37,024 bases of DNA from Chara braunii. Lineage: Eukaryota; Streptophyta; Charophyceae; Charales; Characeae. Shown here piece by piece: positions 19,618-30,841 of this stretch (the stretch's first letter is position 1; each line of letters starts with the position of its first letter). The stretch is taken from contig BFEA01000064.1 of NCBI GenBank assembly GCA_003427395.1, positions 776,807-813,830 of the forward strand. Reading direction: 5' to 3'. Under the pieces are notes generated by a model that saw only the letters and a list, made by a program, of their open reading frames with translations, searched no databases and had not been told where the DNA came from. Both the position numbers and the translations under genes were made by a program.

Positions 19618-19649
19618 CGCCACCTGTCGAAATATAATATAACTCCTTT

Positions 19650-20205
19650 AAACTAAGAAGATATTGGCCGCGCTTCCCGTAGGAAAAATGTCTTTCCAGA
19701 ATTTATATAAGTCCAAATATGAAAGGAGAAATAATCTTTAACTCTGGAAAGTCAAATTTTGTCAAACTCCGTGAATTAGTAGAAATTTGGGCAGCACCCC
19801 CTTTAGAAAGGGAGACTTTCCAGATTTACACTAAGTCGGATATGAACTCAAAAGACAATTTGAGTTCAACNTAGACAAGATTTAACTGACTCCTTAGTTT
19901 TGCAAAAATTTCGGCAGCACTCCCTTTAGAAAAGTGCTCTTCCAAAATTTATACAAAGCTAAGTCNAGAACTTGAGAATAACTTTGACTTCTNAAAGTCC
20001 AATTTTGTCNAACTNNCTGAACTAGCAAAAATTTNGGCAGCANTCCCTTTAGAAAANGANACTTTCCATATTTTNACTAGGTNAGATATAAGAAAAGACA
20101 AGTTGAACTTTGACAAGTCAANAATTGNNTAANTCCTTGGATTTGTANAAATTTCGGCAGCGCTTCCAGTAGANAAAGTAGATTGCCAAGATTTATACAA
20201 AGCCA
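19650..20205 (-). repeat. ~122-bp tandem array in the 3' LTR, five units
   Basis: The core AATTTSGGCAGCRCYYCC appears at about 19785, 19908, 20030 and 20150, with a first, shorter match near 19665. Each is followed by TAGAAARGNRACTTTCCA and ATTTAYAC-AAG. The array is the counterpart of 32570-33135. Confidence 0.88.
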
Positions 20206-20462
20206 ANAAAAAAAAGATCCAAGAAAATGCGANAATTAATCTAAGNAAAANANCTTAGCTTAGAAAATGCAGGAATNGAAACTAACTCCTATGGCTCTAG
20301 CANGTGGCGAGCNACTACAGCAACTTCCTATCAAACTGAAACTCAAACCAAGTAATAGCCTCACTCAGTNNCATGCAGGCCANGCCACAAAGGTAAGTAC
20401 TCTCATCATCCCCAAGTCAGCCTGAANAAACAANNGTTCNTGATCTNTCAATGATTTAACCC

Positions 20463-20468
20463 TTTATA
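20463..20468 (-). promoter_or_regulatory. Possible TATA box of the 3' LTR
   Basis: On the minus strand the sequence reads GGGTATAAAGGG. The identical site in the 5' LTR is at 33385-33390. It lies between the hairpin cluster (upstream in element sense) and the 122-bp array (downstream). Confidence 0.5.
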
Positions 20469-20489
20469 CCCAGCTTACATAGGGCATAG

Positions 20490-21360
20490 GTCAGGCCACC
20501 TGNACTTANAGAGCGCGCCCAACTTAGCCGGCCTAAAGTCNNAATACCTAANCTTATAGAGCGTTCTGACTCAGCCAAGTATACACGAACAGAGGGNACA
20601 ACTACTTTTCTCTTCCTTTGGGCATACGACTAAGTCATTCATCTTAGAANCAATGCTTAGTCGCCCTGAACTGTTTAATATCCAAGTTTTATATANTTTT
20701 TATGAACNTAGTCTTCAAGGTGGGCGTAGGGCTGAGCCATTCATCTTAGAAACAATGCTCAGCCGGCCCAAGTTACCTTCAATTATATTTTTAAATTGTA
20801 CTCTCTTCAGTTTACGATAAGCTATAGTCAGACCATCCAATNTTATGGAACCCGTGTCTAACTAGCCTGTTTTTTAAATAGAATCATAATAACGTATAGC
20901 CAAATTATAACCTTGGGTTCCAACATGTGCGAGGCTTCGAGACAGGCCCCCAGAACTAACAGAAGGATCTAACTATCTGTCAGATTCATTTCTCTCTGGA
21001 CCATTACGTGTGTGGCATCGAGTCAAACCTTCTGAACTTACAGAAGGGTCTACCTCTTTGCCAAAAATTACTNCTTCAGAATAAAAGCAGGAAGAGACTG
21101 AGCCACCTGAACTTANAGAACAGCTCGGTCCCCTCGTTCAGAAACAAANGAAACTCAAGAAACCCCAAAGAAAACAAGGCAATTCAAGNCACCAAAACTT
21201 ATTGAGCGCCTTGAGTCCCTGGAAATCAAGCGCAATCAACCCCTCNCCAGTCAGAGCATTCGGACCACCTAAACTTATAGAGCGTCCTGACTCTCCATGC
21301 AATTCGAGAAATAAAACACACCAGTCAGGCCATCCAATCTTATGGAACATGCCTGACCCT
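20490..21360. repeat. Hairpin-unit cluster in the 3' LTR
   Basis: This is the counterpart of 33410-34280, with Ns in several loops. Some stems are better here (CCTTCTG / CAGAAGG at 21028-21047; TCAAG-C / GCCTTGA near 21183-21216). Others are worse (AGTCAGAC against GTCTAACT near 20835-20865). Confidence 0.8.
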
Positions 21361-24110
21361 ATAATACCCTTTCAATCTCAAGCAGAACCACCTTACTCCC
21401 ACCCTTCCCCAGATGCAACCCCTTTTGTTCGCAATCTGCTTTCAGGCANTCAACAAGGCTGAAACTGAGGTTGCACACACATTCTTTTTACTTTGGTCTG
21501 ACTTATGTCCTGAAAATCAAACCTAAATCAGGTACAGGGTTCACGCCATATGCTCAGTCAACCATAGAAAGATGTACAGGTAGGGGTTATAACTGGGTTT
21601 AAAGAGGGAGTTAGGGAATTACCACTCAATTCCCTGCCTCCAGGACTCCTCCTGAGTCCCGGCAGAGCTCCCGCAATCGGTGGGTGGACTCCCCTCAGAG
21701 TCTTGATGCGGTCCTACGGGTTGCAATCCCGCCTGCCGCCTTTCTCTCAGAAGTAGATTAGACTTAGAACAAGAAGGGCAGAGGTCGAAGCATTAGGTCT
21801 CTCAGATACAAGAGGGGTGCACTCAGACTCGCAGGAGAGGGCCCTGATATCTTGAATCGCCTGAGGGCCCCGCAATGGCAGCCAACGTAACAGCTTGGTC
21901 AGACCGAATTTTAAATGCCGAACACAATTGCCAAAATTAACCCCCCCTTGACGATCTTCCAAATTGCCGCACTAACCCCCTTTACCGCTACTCTAAACTG
22001 CATCAGCAGCCATCCTTGCCGTTCAGCCGCCCTGCTAACACCGCATGTCCGCCCCCCCCCAAATTCAAGCTGCAGCCGTACGGTCCTCAAAACGGCCGCA
22101 ACCAAACCTTTGCAGCAACCTGCAATAATTCGGTCGGGGCCTTAGCAAAACGCAGCTTCAAACAGCAAGGTACACAGCCACCACCGAGGTAGCAACTCCA
22201 CTGGGGCGGTAAGTGGGGTGCGCCGCAGCGAGCCTGGGAGGCCTAACAGTGCGCAGTGCCGTGAGCGTGTGGTGGTTCACGTGCCCGTGCCGGCAATAGT
22301 ACAGTAACCNTCCAACAAGTTTAGCCCCTGCTGCTGCTAAAATGTGGCTGGCGCAGGCGTTTGAACGCAGCACGACGGGGTTAGCAAGCCCTGAAGTAGC
22401 TTGCAATGGAACAGCAAGCTTAACGCAGNACTANTGTTTGCGGCAGGCTCTACGNCTGTTCTTTTGCTACTCCGCTCCGGCCAGATGAACTGCGCACCGN
22501 CCAATGACCANGCCTACTTCTGGCGGCCTGCCTGTAGTTGCGTTACTTGATACAGTCGGCGGGGTACTAGCCAGCGGTTACAAACTGCAGTCTCTGCGGT
22601 CGCCCTCCTCATTCCTCAGGCCAGCAGGTAAGTCAGTACCCTTGTGGCTGGCCTGCTACTGCACAGGCTGGTGTGACGAGCGGGGTACCTGTCGATGCTA
22701 CAGTTCGCCCCCCCCCCCCTTTTCTCTGTCTCTGCATGTGCGAACCTCAGCTGACAGCGAAGCAACACTTCGTCCAACAGGTAAGTCTTGAACCTTGCGG
22801 CTACGCCACGCTGTCTCGCCGGAACAATCAAGCAAACTTCGAATGAACCTTCCGCTGGGGAGTGACCAGATGCATTCCATTTGGACCCACCAACCTACAG
22901 ATAAGTCATCAAACTCGAACCTCACTCTTCGTCCCCATACCAACGATAGGATGGGCGGCACACTTGCTAACATACATGTTCCTAACCGAGTGATCTGCAA
23001 CCAGCCCAGATCTTAGATGAACCTGCCGCNAAAACGAGGCAAGGTGCATCGGAACCCGCCACCTTCCTTCTTCCGTGTCACCATAGCGCAGCCTCTCCCG
23101 ATCGTAGCGCACAACCCATCACCCTAGAGCGTAAACGAACGCCGCCATCAGACTCGCCATCNGCAAAAACCCCCGAAACGACCCCTNCCTCGCTCGATTC
23201 CGCTGAGGAACGGGCGAAAACGAACTTCTTCCCTTTCATTCTCCTTCACTCCCGCCATCTATCTCTCACTGCTTTTCTCCACTAACTCTTATCTCACCAA
23301 TCTATTACTAAAACTAACACTACTACGGGAATCGCCCGACCAGAAAAACTAAGCCTAATATTTTAAATCGCAAAAATCGGTCAAAGAGTGACCGAGATAT
23401 TGCAACTTGACCCTCCTCCCTCTCGTTCCCTCCATAACTCCGCGCGGCCATTTTCNATACTAACTCCCACTTTGCTNATCTAATCCCAAAACTAAGCTTG
23501 CCATCACTCTCGCCTTGGCCCAAAACCCCCGAGACGACTCTTCCCCCNCCTGATCTCGTCTAGGATAGCGCGAACAGCCCCGCTGCCACTGCGCCTCACC
23601 TGCCTCCCCGCCATCTCTAAACTTCGATGCACCTGGCGCGGTATGCCGCCCAGGTCCGTCCGCCTTGGTTCTNNAGCTCTGCTCCTCGTCGGGCAGTCGT
23701 CCTGCCAGCCCCCTTCGTCACTTCGTTTTGTGAATGGACCCGACCCAATTTCGCGCCCGGGTGCACCCCCTCTTTTCTGCGCATGTTGCCTGCTCCACTT
23801 GCTGCTGCCTAACGCAGCCCGGCCGAACCCGCCGCCCCGGCTTAGTGCTCCTCGACCTGGCTTCTCCGCTGCGCTCCGCCATCTCCAATTTCAAAAGCAC
23901 CTGGCTCCGACAATGGGCCGGGTTCACTTGCCTCCACGCACCTCCGTTCCCTGGCGCCCTGCTCCCCCATCACTCTTGCTGCCCGCTTCGATCAGCGCCT
24001 CCGGGCGCTCGTAGCTTCTGCTGCCCGACGCCGCCCGGCTATCTCCGTTGCTGCACATCACTCCCACTCCCTCTTACTCCCTCTACCGCTGCCCCCCCCC
24101 CCCCCCGGCA

Positions 24111-27100
24111 TGCACCCGGTACCGATTCGCGTCCGCATTCATTTCTCTTTTCAGCCTTCGTCAGCCCCGCCTCCTATCTCTCCCCGCCTAGATACGGTAG
24201 AAGTCACACTAAACACTAACCCAGCCACTACGTAGACCGCTGATTGATATAGACAGCAGGACGGTGGTCTGGAAATCGAGGTCCGCTATGGAGTGCGGAA
24301 CAACTTACCTGCCGAATTGACCTGCCCAACAGCGGGAGGTGCCGGGGTGCACAACCTACGCTGGGCTACTTTAGCTTACCCCGACTCTTCAAAGGGCGGG
24401 AGGGCGCGGGTCCGCTACCAAAACTAGAGCATGGACCAAGGTGGAAATGGGGCCCAGCGCAGACCTCGGTAGTAGTAGCGAATACTCGAATGGGAACTTT
24501 TGAAGGGCCGACGTGGGAACGTTCCCATGTGAACTGCCGGCCGACGTGGGAACGGTCCCATGTGAACTGCCACTGCAGTTACCTCCCCTCAGTGTCCCAA
24601 TGGTCCGCTCGTCCTATCAGGCCCCCANCGGCCTACTTCTTTCAAACAAACGCAGTGTCGGGGGGGCTCGGAGCTACTGTAGACCTGTAATGTATCCCAG
24701 GCTGAGCGAGCCTCGACACAGTTTTTACAGGTAGTAGCAATTATTCAACTNAGAACTTCAATACCCGCCCCGGGGAGTAGGGCCCCGCGGGGCCGCCATT
24801 TCAGCAAGCTACCCCAACTGTGCCCCCGGGTCGCCACCCGCCATTGCACCCGGGTATGGCCCACCTTCCTGTGGTCCCACTGAGCATACTCACACTCAAG
24901 CTGCTCACGTCAGATCACGGCGGCGGACGACAAATCCGCAAAAGGGTCTACGCCACCCAGATCCTCTCCCTCTCGTGGGCTAACCACCCACCGATTCGCA
25001 TGCACGTTAAACCCGGTTCACGTTGTCAATGACGGCATGATAGAGGAGTCTCGCGAGTATCCCGAACACGCGGACCCGTCAAATGGGGCCCGTAGTCAAG
25101 GCCCTCGACTGTCGCGACGCCCATTAAGCCCGGCGTCGCGTCCGAGTCAACGGCACACCGGAGCATAACAAAAACTAATACAANAATTATTTGATATAAA
25201 ATACAAACAGACGTCGCGCGCCCCGCTGGCCCATGACGCCGCACACGCCTAGGCAGCGCACAGTTGCGCCTCACCGTCAGTACCCCTCGCCGCCACTCGC
25301 GCCTCTCACCCTGACGAGAACCTATACTTCCGCTCACGCGCACCCCGTCTGGNGGGCGACACCGCACTCGCGCGACTTGCAAAAAACACGCCAAATACCC
25401 TTGTCAGGGTACTTGGCACGACAGTCTTCCCGGACCCTATTAAGCGACGTCCTCGTCGCAACAAGCAATCACAATGAGTATAATCCCCATATAGCTTTCA
25501 GAGGAAATATACGATGACTTCCTCAGCCTTTAACTCATCGCTAGACCCGGTTGAAACAGTTATTAGGCTGTATCAACTCTAGACCTCGGTTCCTCGAGAC
25601 CGTTCGGGTAGAAGCCAACGATCGAAAATACTATTGAATCCCTAACCAAACATAAAAATCCACAATAGCCGAATAATCGGCTAACCACAACACTCCTCCA
25701 CTTCTAGTTTAGCAGAGTGGACAAACCCACTCTCCACCCACTTCAAACACGGACAGGAAGTCGTCCAAAGCCAAACTTAGGATTACAACACTTCCGGTCT
25801 CTTTGAGCGATGTTTTATCGCGCCGNACACACCGATCATCCCACCACTGGCTAAGACTCAGACTCAGTGGCGGGTCAAATTTCAGGGCCTCAGTCTCCAG
25901 ATAGATTCTTCACCTTTCCACCCATTGATTTCTCAAACTCAACTGATCTATACACTCTTTTGACTAGCTTTCCCTCAAAGGAACACCTCCTTGTGGGATT
26001 CAATCAGACACCTCAATCTTCCAGTTAATCGAGAAGATTGGGGTGTTTGACCCTATCACACATACCACAAGTGTACCTTATGGGCAGGGCCCCGTTAAGC
26101 CAAGTCCTACAAGGTACTATTACCATTCAAAAGTCACTCATTTTTCTAACTCATCAAAGGTATGGGTGGTGGTAGTCACTTAGTCTTTCAGAATGAAGAC
26201 ATTCACCCCTCTTTCCCATAGATCNTACCTTTACGAGTGAGATCCCTCACCTTTGTCGCACACTTTGTCAATCTCATCCACAAGTTTTGCTCAGTGAGCC
26301 GCTCTCATACCCCTTTTCCCAAACGGAACTCAACGCCACTTTCAATCAAACTGATAGCCGATTGGAGAACCCCATAATCAGGTCGATCCTTCGTGCCGTA
26401 GATGATACTCCCACCGGCTATTAGCAAAAACATTAGTTTCCCTCAAGGACTTTTAATCATAGAAGTCCCCGTCACAGACTAGACCGCTTGCGGCCCATAA
26501 CAAGCTGAGCAAGGGACTCACAACCAGCCTTACCAGCTCTTACGTGACTACGCAAGCGGGGATGCCGAATTGAACGGATCTTTCCTTACCCCCTGCCACA
26601 CACAGAACCACCCGGGACTCACAGTCACTGGTCGGGTAAGGGCTTTCTTACATGACAGGTTTCCCTGCCGCAGATGACACGCTTACTGGCAGTTGAGGCC
26701 CAACAGAGCAGAACTGCCGATTTTGCTGGAGATAATACTCTAACTCCATAAAAAGTCTTTTTAGGCCACCCCCTTCCTCTCGGAGTGAGCCGTCCATAAT
26801 AGTTTTTACGACCTCTTCCATTCTGAAGGAGAATCATCCATAAAAAATCTCCCAGCATCCTCCCACTCGTGGATGGATCTGTTTATATAAACTTAAACAC
26901 CCTTCATTTTAAAAAATAAACCCCTGACTTTGTCAGGCCGCCCTTGGGCATAACCTCTCTCTTAATGTGATTTTCTGGACTCTTTGAGCCTTCCAGAAAT
27001 ATCCCACAAATAATNACGCTTTCTTCACTCCACCATTAATTAAAGTAATACACAAAAGGACTCACAAGGCCACTTTGATGAGAATGCCAATGACAACCGA

Positions 27101-27588
27101 AACACGCACGATCCTGTAACCCANGGGAATCAAAACTCATACCCAAAAAATAATTCCCAGAAGAGAATCNGGTCATCTCAAGTCTCACACCCTCATAAGT
27201 CTCANATTACCACAAATTCATATCCCAATCAACAAGGGTCCTTATACAGCGTATCACACAGGTCATATACTCAAATTAATATCAAACGCTCTCGCACAAT
27301 TGGGTATGTGCTTTTGACAACGCTAATGACATCCTAAAGAGAGGATAATCAGATCCAAAATATCTGCACAACCCCCAAAAGCAAAAACGCACCCTCGATA
27401 TCAAAAATATATATACTAGAAAGGGCCTATGTCTTGTGAAACTCATAGGTTTGGAACCAAAAACAAAATAAGCTGATAATCGCGCATTAGTTCTATCAAT
27501 GAAGCCTACTGCGTCGTCATGACCTTTCGAGTGTCTATCCATTAGTCACATAAGATCGTTGACACCATTCTCACTTAGGCAAACAACC
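24111..27588. other. 3' part of the element: LTR end and non-coding internal region
   Basis: No protease, RT, RNase H or integrase motif was found in the minus-strand frames or elsewhere. Small features are a direct repeat of GCCGACGTGGGAACG (24508 and 24541) and hairpins at 25666-25683, 25714-25733 and 26008-26046, with a 9-bp inverted pair at 26484/26551. Near 25024, TTGTCAATGACGGCATG resembles the LTR start, and ATATAAAATACAAAC follows at 25193. An older LTR relic is possible but unproven. Confidence 0.6.
25666..26046. other. Three strong short hairpins in the internal region
   Basis: TAGCCGA-ATAA-TCGGCTA (25666-25683) is a perfect 7-bp stem with a tetraloop. AGAGTGG-ACAAAC-CCACTCT (25714-25733) is a perfect 7-bp stem. 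ACACCTCAATCTTC (26008-26021) pairs with GAAGATTGGGGTGT (26033-26046): 14 bp with one G-T wobble. Confidence 0.75.
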
Positions 27589-28647
27589 TCACCCCTCAAT
27601 TCCTTTCTTTGCCATCTTACATCTGCGAAGGGTATAACCAGTCTCCCCACAATAAGTACATACTATCCTCGCCCACCATTCTCGCCCTCTTCTATTCCTT
27701 CGTCCTGTTTGACTTATAGCTGACGATGTTCCCTTNTCATCACACTCCTTTTTAGGATCAGATGCAGTGCNTGGCAGGGTTATACCAACTTCTCCCTGAA
27801 CTATTTGCTCCTCTATTCCCCCCTTGCTTGGAGCGCCAAGCGTCCTCTCACAGNTATGGGTTGCAGNAACTCTTACTTTAGCCGGTATCTCTTTCCTCTC
27901 ACCTCCCGACTCATTTTTCTTCTATCTGCTCCACCTGTGATTTCGCCTAACGATTTCAACGCCCTTCTCAGATCCATCTTTCTTAGCATCAGAGGTGCCT
28001 ACTGCAGTATCATTCGTCCTCTTTTCAAGCTCACTCTTCTCACTATCCAACGCCTTCCTTCTTTNCCTCGCTTCCCGCAGGGTATGACAGAGGTANTGGT
28101 CGAAATCCTCCTGTTCAAGATTCTCTCGGATATTATCACATACTAGCCTTCCCTCTGTTCCCTNAATCANATCTCGNTGTTCCGCATTCGTGAAATTCAT
28201 GAGGAAGACAAAACATTTGTCATGTTCTGACAGTGCTCAGANCTTACGCGATGCGCGCTCATACTCTGTCAGGAAGTGCCCTACTGACACATAACTATAT
28301 CGATCTATCTTCTCAAGATTGTCTTTGGTCAGTTGTTCCTCACCTAGCCGGTACTTATTCCACATGTTATCATAGAACTTCCTGCACGATAACCCTGCTC
28401 TCCTAACCAGCCCACTGACTTCCTCCTTTAAGCCTATACAAATATACTTTATTACTTCTTCCAGCATCTGTCGCTCACTCCATTTGNAGTGAGACGCTAT
28501 TTGTTCAAACTTGTCGAGGAAGTTAGAAACATGATCGTCTTTGAAGAAGTCGATCTCAACCTTAGGCAGGTTGTTTCGCTCTCAATCTCGCAGTTCCAAC
28601 AGAGAAGCGAGTTCCTTGGCTTCCATCTTTCCTTGAGACCTCTCCAT
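27589..28647 (-). pseudogene. gag: Retrotransposon gag, single frame with three stops
   Basis: From ATG (28647-28645) to TGA (27591-27589) one frame of 353 codons can be followed without an indel. Three stops interrupt it: TGA at 28584-28582, TGA at 28239-28237 and TAG at 27924-27922. Capsid-type sequence includes VEIDFFKDDHVSNFLDKFEQ, then MLEEVIKYICIGLKEEV and HFLTEYERASRK. This is the helical pattern of retrotransposon gag domains that package element RNA. A charged Glu/Lys-rich linker follows, then a zinc knuckle CTYCGETGYTLRRC (27660-27619), where Tyr stands in for the usual His. The frame ends eight codons later, so gag is not fused to protease. All three stops can be explained by C-to-T change. 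Confidence 0.85.
27619..27660 (-). other. Zinc knuckle of gag (CX2CX4YX4C variant)
   Basis: The cysteine codons are at 27660-27658, 27651-27649 and 27621-27619. The histidine position is Tyr. The basic sequence just before (GRRNRRGREWW) fits nucleic-acid binding. Confidence 0.8.
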
Positions 28648-30823
28648 CTCGAGCTCCCTCGACCCCACCACCTGTTGAACAACAACGAGCGGCGTTAGGG
28701 TCGAGATTCGAGAGGAGCTACGTGACTAAATCAAATATAAGACATATCTCACTAAATTATTTCGACACTTCATTATAAAAAATGCGCATAAGAATTTATC
28801 CAAAACAACGACGATATCGAAGAGAGTCTTTAAGTAAATATCCATAAAAAGTAAAACTCAAACATTCACTAATAAATNCATCCAATCATAACTCAGGCAT
28901 TAACCACTTATGATTGTCATTATCAAGGCAAGGCGCGATGTACATATGTCGCATAGGTGGATACTTCAAATATGAACAAAAAATGCAGCACAACCCATGA
29001 TAAATGATATATACTGATAACAATAATTTTTACATGACCACACAAATTATCTCTAAGGGTTATAACTGACGGGCACAATATGCTTTATAAACAATTATAT
29101 GAACGCAACTCAACTGCCAGTTATATACCAAGATAACTCTCGATAACGTGTTTCTGTATCCTANAAGGCAGAAGTAGGACTGACAATGAGTGAGTAACAT
29201 GATACAATTGTTACCTCTTCAACTCTTAAGCGAAGCATATATTACAGAGGGGCGGTGTAATCCTCATAAGATAACATCTTGACTCTTGAGCCCCGCTCTA
29301 AAGATCAAGCCTCACCGCATCCCTCTCCGACTCCAGCGCTTGTATCTCACTGCCCCTATCATGGTCAGGTGGACAACCCCATCCATACTTATCAAGGTGA
29401 CGAGGAGCGAACTCGCACCTTTATAAAAATGGTGGCCCTACTTAGCGAGGGACGAGTCTAGGTCGCTACCCCAGATCCGCTCTCACTAAGCAGTAGTTGT
29501 TTCACTTGACAATCACAGTCTCAGCGAGGTAGCAAGTCCTTTCCTCTTTTCTCAACAGATAATGTAGTTACTCTCTCATCAAAGGAGGGACAACAACACC
29601 CNACTAATGGACCAGGAACATAGTTCCGGCGTGGGTCTCACTATCAGTTTCGAGACTNATAACCGCTTCCTTAAGCCTCATCGAGGGAGTAACAACTCAA
29701 GACTGCACTTCCACTGAGGGCTAATTATACACGCTGACTAACTNCTCCTCGGATGAACTACCTTCCACAGAAGCAAGCCACCCCATTCACCCCTGGTCCC
29801 ATGCCAGATGTGGGTTTCATGCAGAATCTATGTCCTTGTGGAAGACAACCCATACATACGCCATCAATCANACATCAAACAAAACACAATAAAGCCACAT
29901 ATATAGAGACAATCAAATAAATCATCATAAATGTCATATATACATATATTATATATAATTAACACATAGGTCTCTCTTCGGACTAACCAAACCGCTATCC
30001 TAATCACCACTACTTCTCGAGATTTATCGATAGTTAGCCAGACAATTCGCAAGCGACTCAAGTCATTGCCAGCCCGCACTACCGAAGAGTCTAAGCATCG
30101 TACTGGCCGCAGTTATCATATCACATACCCGCCTGGGCTCAAGGAAATATTTTTACAATTAGACTCCTCACTTTGCACTTTATCAGTCATCCCCTCACCC
30201 ATGCCGCCTTCGTATCAACAACTTTCTCTAACGCAGGGGTCATATGACCANGGGAGATGCTCCATCTTACTTGACCATCCCCCAATGCAGGCTTAATACA
30301 GCAATCACGTAACGAGTCAATTAGCCTTGGGTCCTAGTCATAGGCGTACTTAGCAATGCCAGTGTCACCTTACTCATCCCTAGCCGAATCNAGCCTTCAA
30401 AGCATTACCCAAACTCATCAATCATTAAAGTCAAAGAGTCTTTCAACTCCCTTTTAATCGCATGCTAGTCCNTGCTCACACCGCATAGTCACGGCGCTTA
30501 TCGATCTCAAGCAGCCCCTACCGCATCACTCATGNCCCACTCACAGAATTAACCCTCAGTTCATGCTTAATCCAATACCATATACGATCACCCANTCCTC
30601 CCAACCCGGTCAATAGAGTCGAAGCGGTCGTTCTCCGCGGATTATCAACCTACCTCGAATCAAGGCTCGGTTTCTAGGGACCTCTGAGTCTTTACGGTAC
30701 TTCNNACGATGGTCAAAATATTAGCTAATCGCTCATACGAGTCTACCAAGACTTCTCATTTGCCTATTTCTCACTTCCATACCCGGATGTCGTTCCACCA
30801 GGGACAACGGTAGACAACCGTTA
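28648..30823 (-). other. Element 5' leader between PBS and gag
   Basis: About 2.2 kb without a convincing reading frame. It is AT-rich at 28730-29150 and 29870-29960, and carries scattered Ns. A leader this long is in keeping with LARD-type elements, where non-coding internal sequence may carry packaging structure. Confidence 0.55.
30806..30822. other. Small hairpin next to the PBS
   Basis: AACGG (30806-30810) and CCGTT (30818-30822) form a 5-bp stem with a 7-nt loop, directly adjoining the primer-binding site on the internal side. Confidence 0.45.
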
Positions 30824-30841
30824 TCCCCGGCAACGGCGCCA
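30824..30841 (-). other. Primer-binding site, tRNA-Asp type
   Basis: The plus strand reads TCCCCGGCAACGGCGCCA, the 3' end of plant tRNA-Asp including CCA. The element strand therefore reads TGGCGCCGTTGCCGGGGA, complementary to it. Two bases separate it from the LTR start at 30844. It fixes the element's direction as minus. Confidence 0.93.

Larger units (their letters stand above)
17133..24110 (-). repeat. 3' LTR (end beyond 24110 unresolved)
   Basis: It is homologous to 30844-37024 throughout, apart from an extra ~804-bp copy (18003-18806 repeated at 18807 on). The right limit cannot be set because the other LTR leaves the window; pyrimidine tracts near 24170 and 24957-24976 are possible polypurine-tract complements. 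It contains a CA microsatellite at 17612-17632, the 122-bp array, a minus-strand TATA box and the hairpin cluster. Many single Ns lie at 19960-21440. Confidence 0.85.

Noticed and set aside
23627-24219. Pro/Ser-rich plus frames at the right part of both LTRs (also 36449-36934)
   Set aside because: Low-complexity, antisense to the element, and interrupted by an N or by the C-run. They are not supported as genes.
24111-27588. A pol gene for the LTR element
   Set aside because: I searched the minus-strand frames for DTGA/DSGA protease, YxDD reverse transcriptase and HHCC/DDE integrase motifs and found none.
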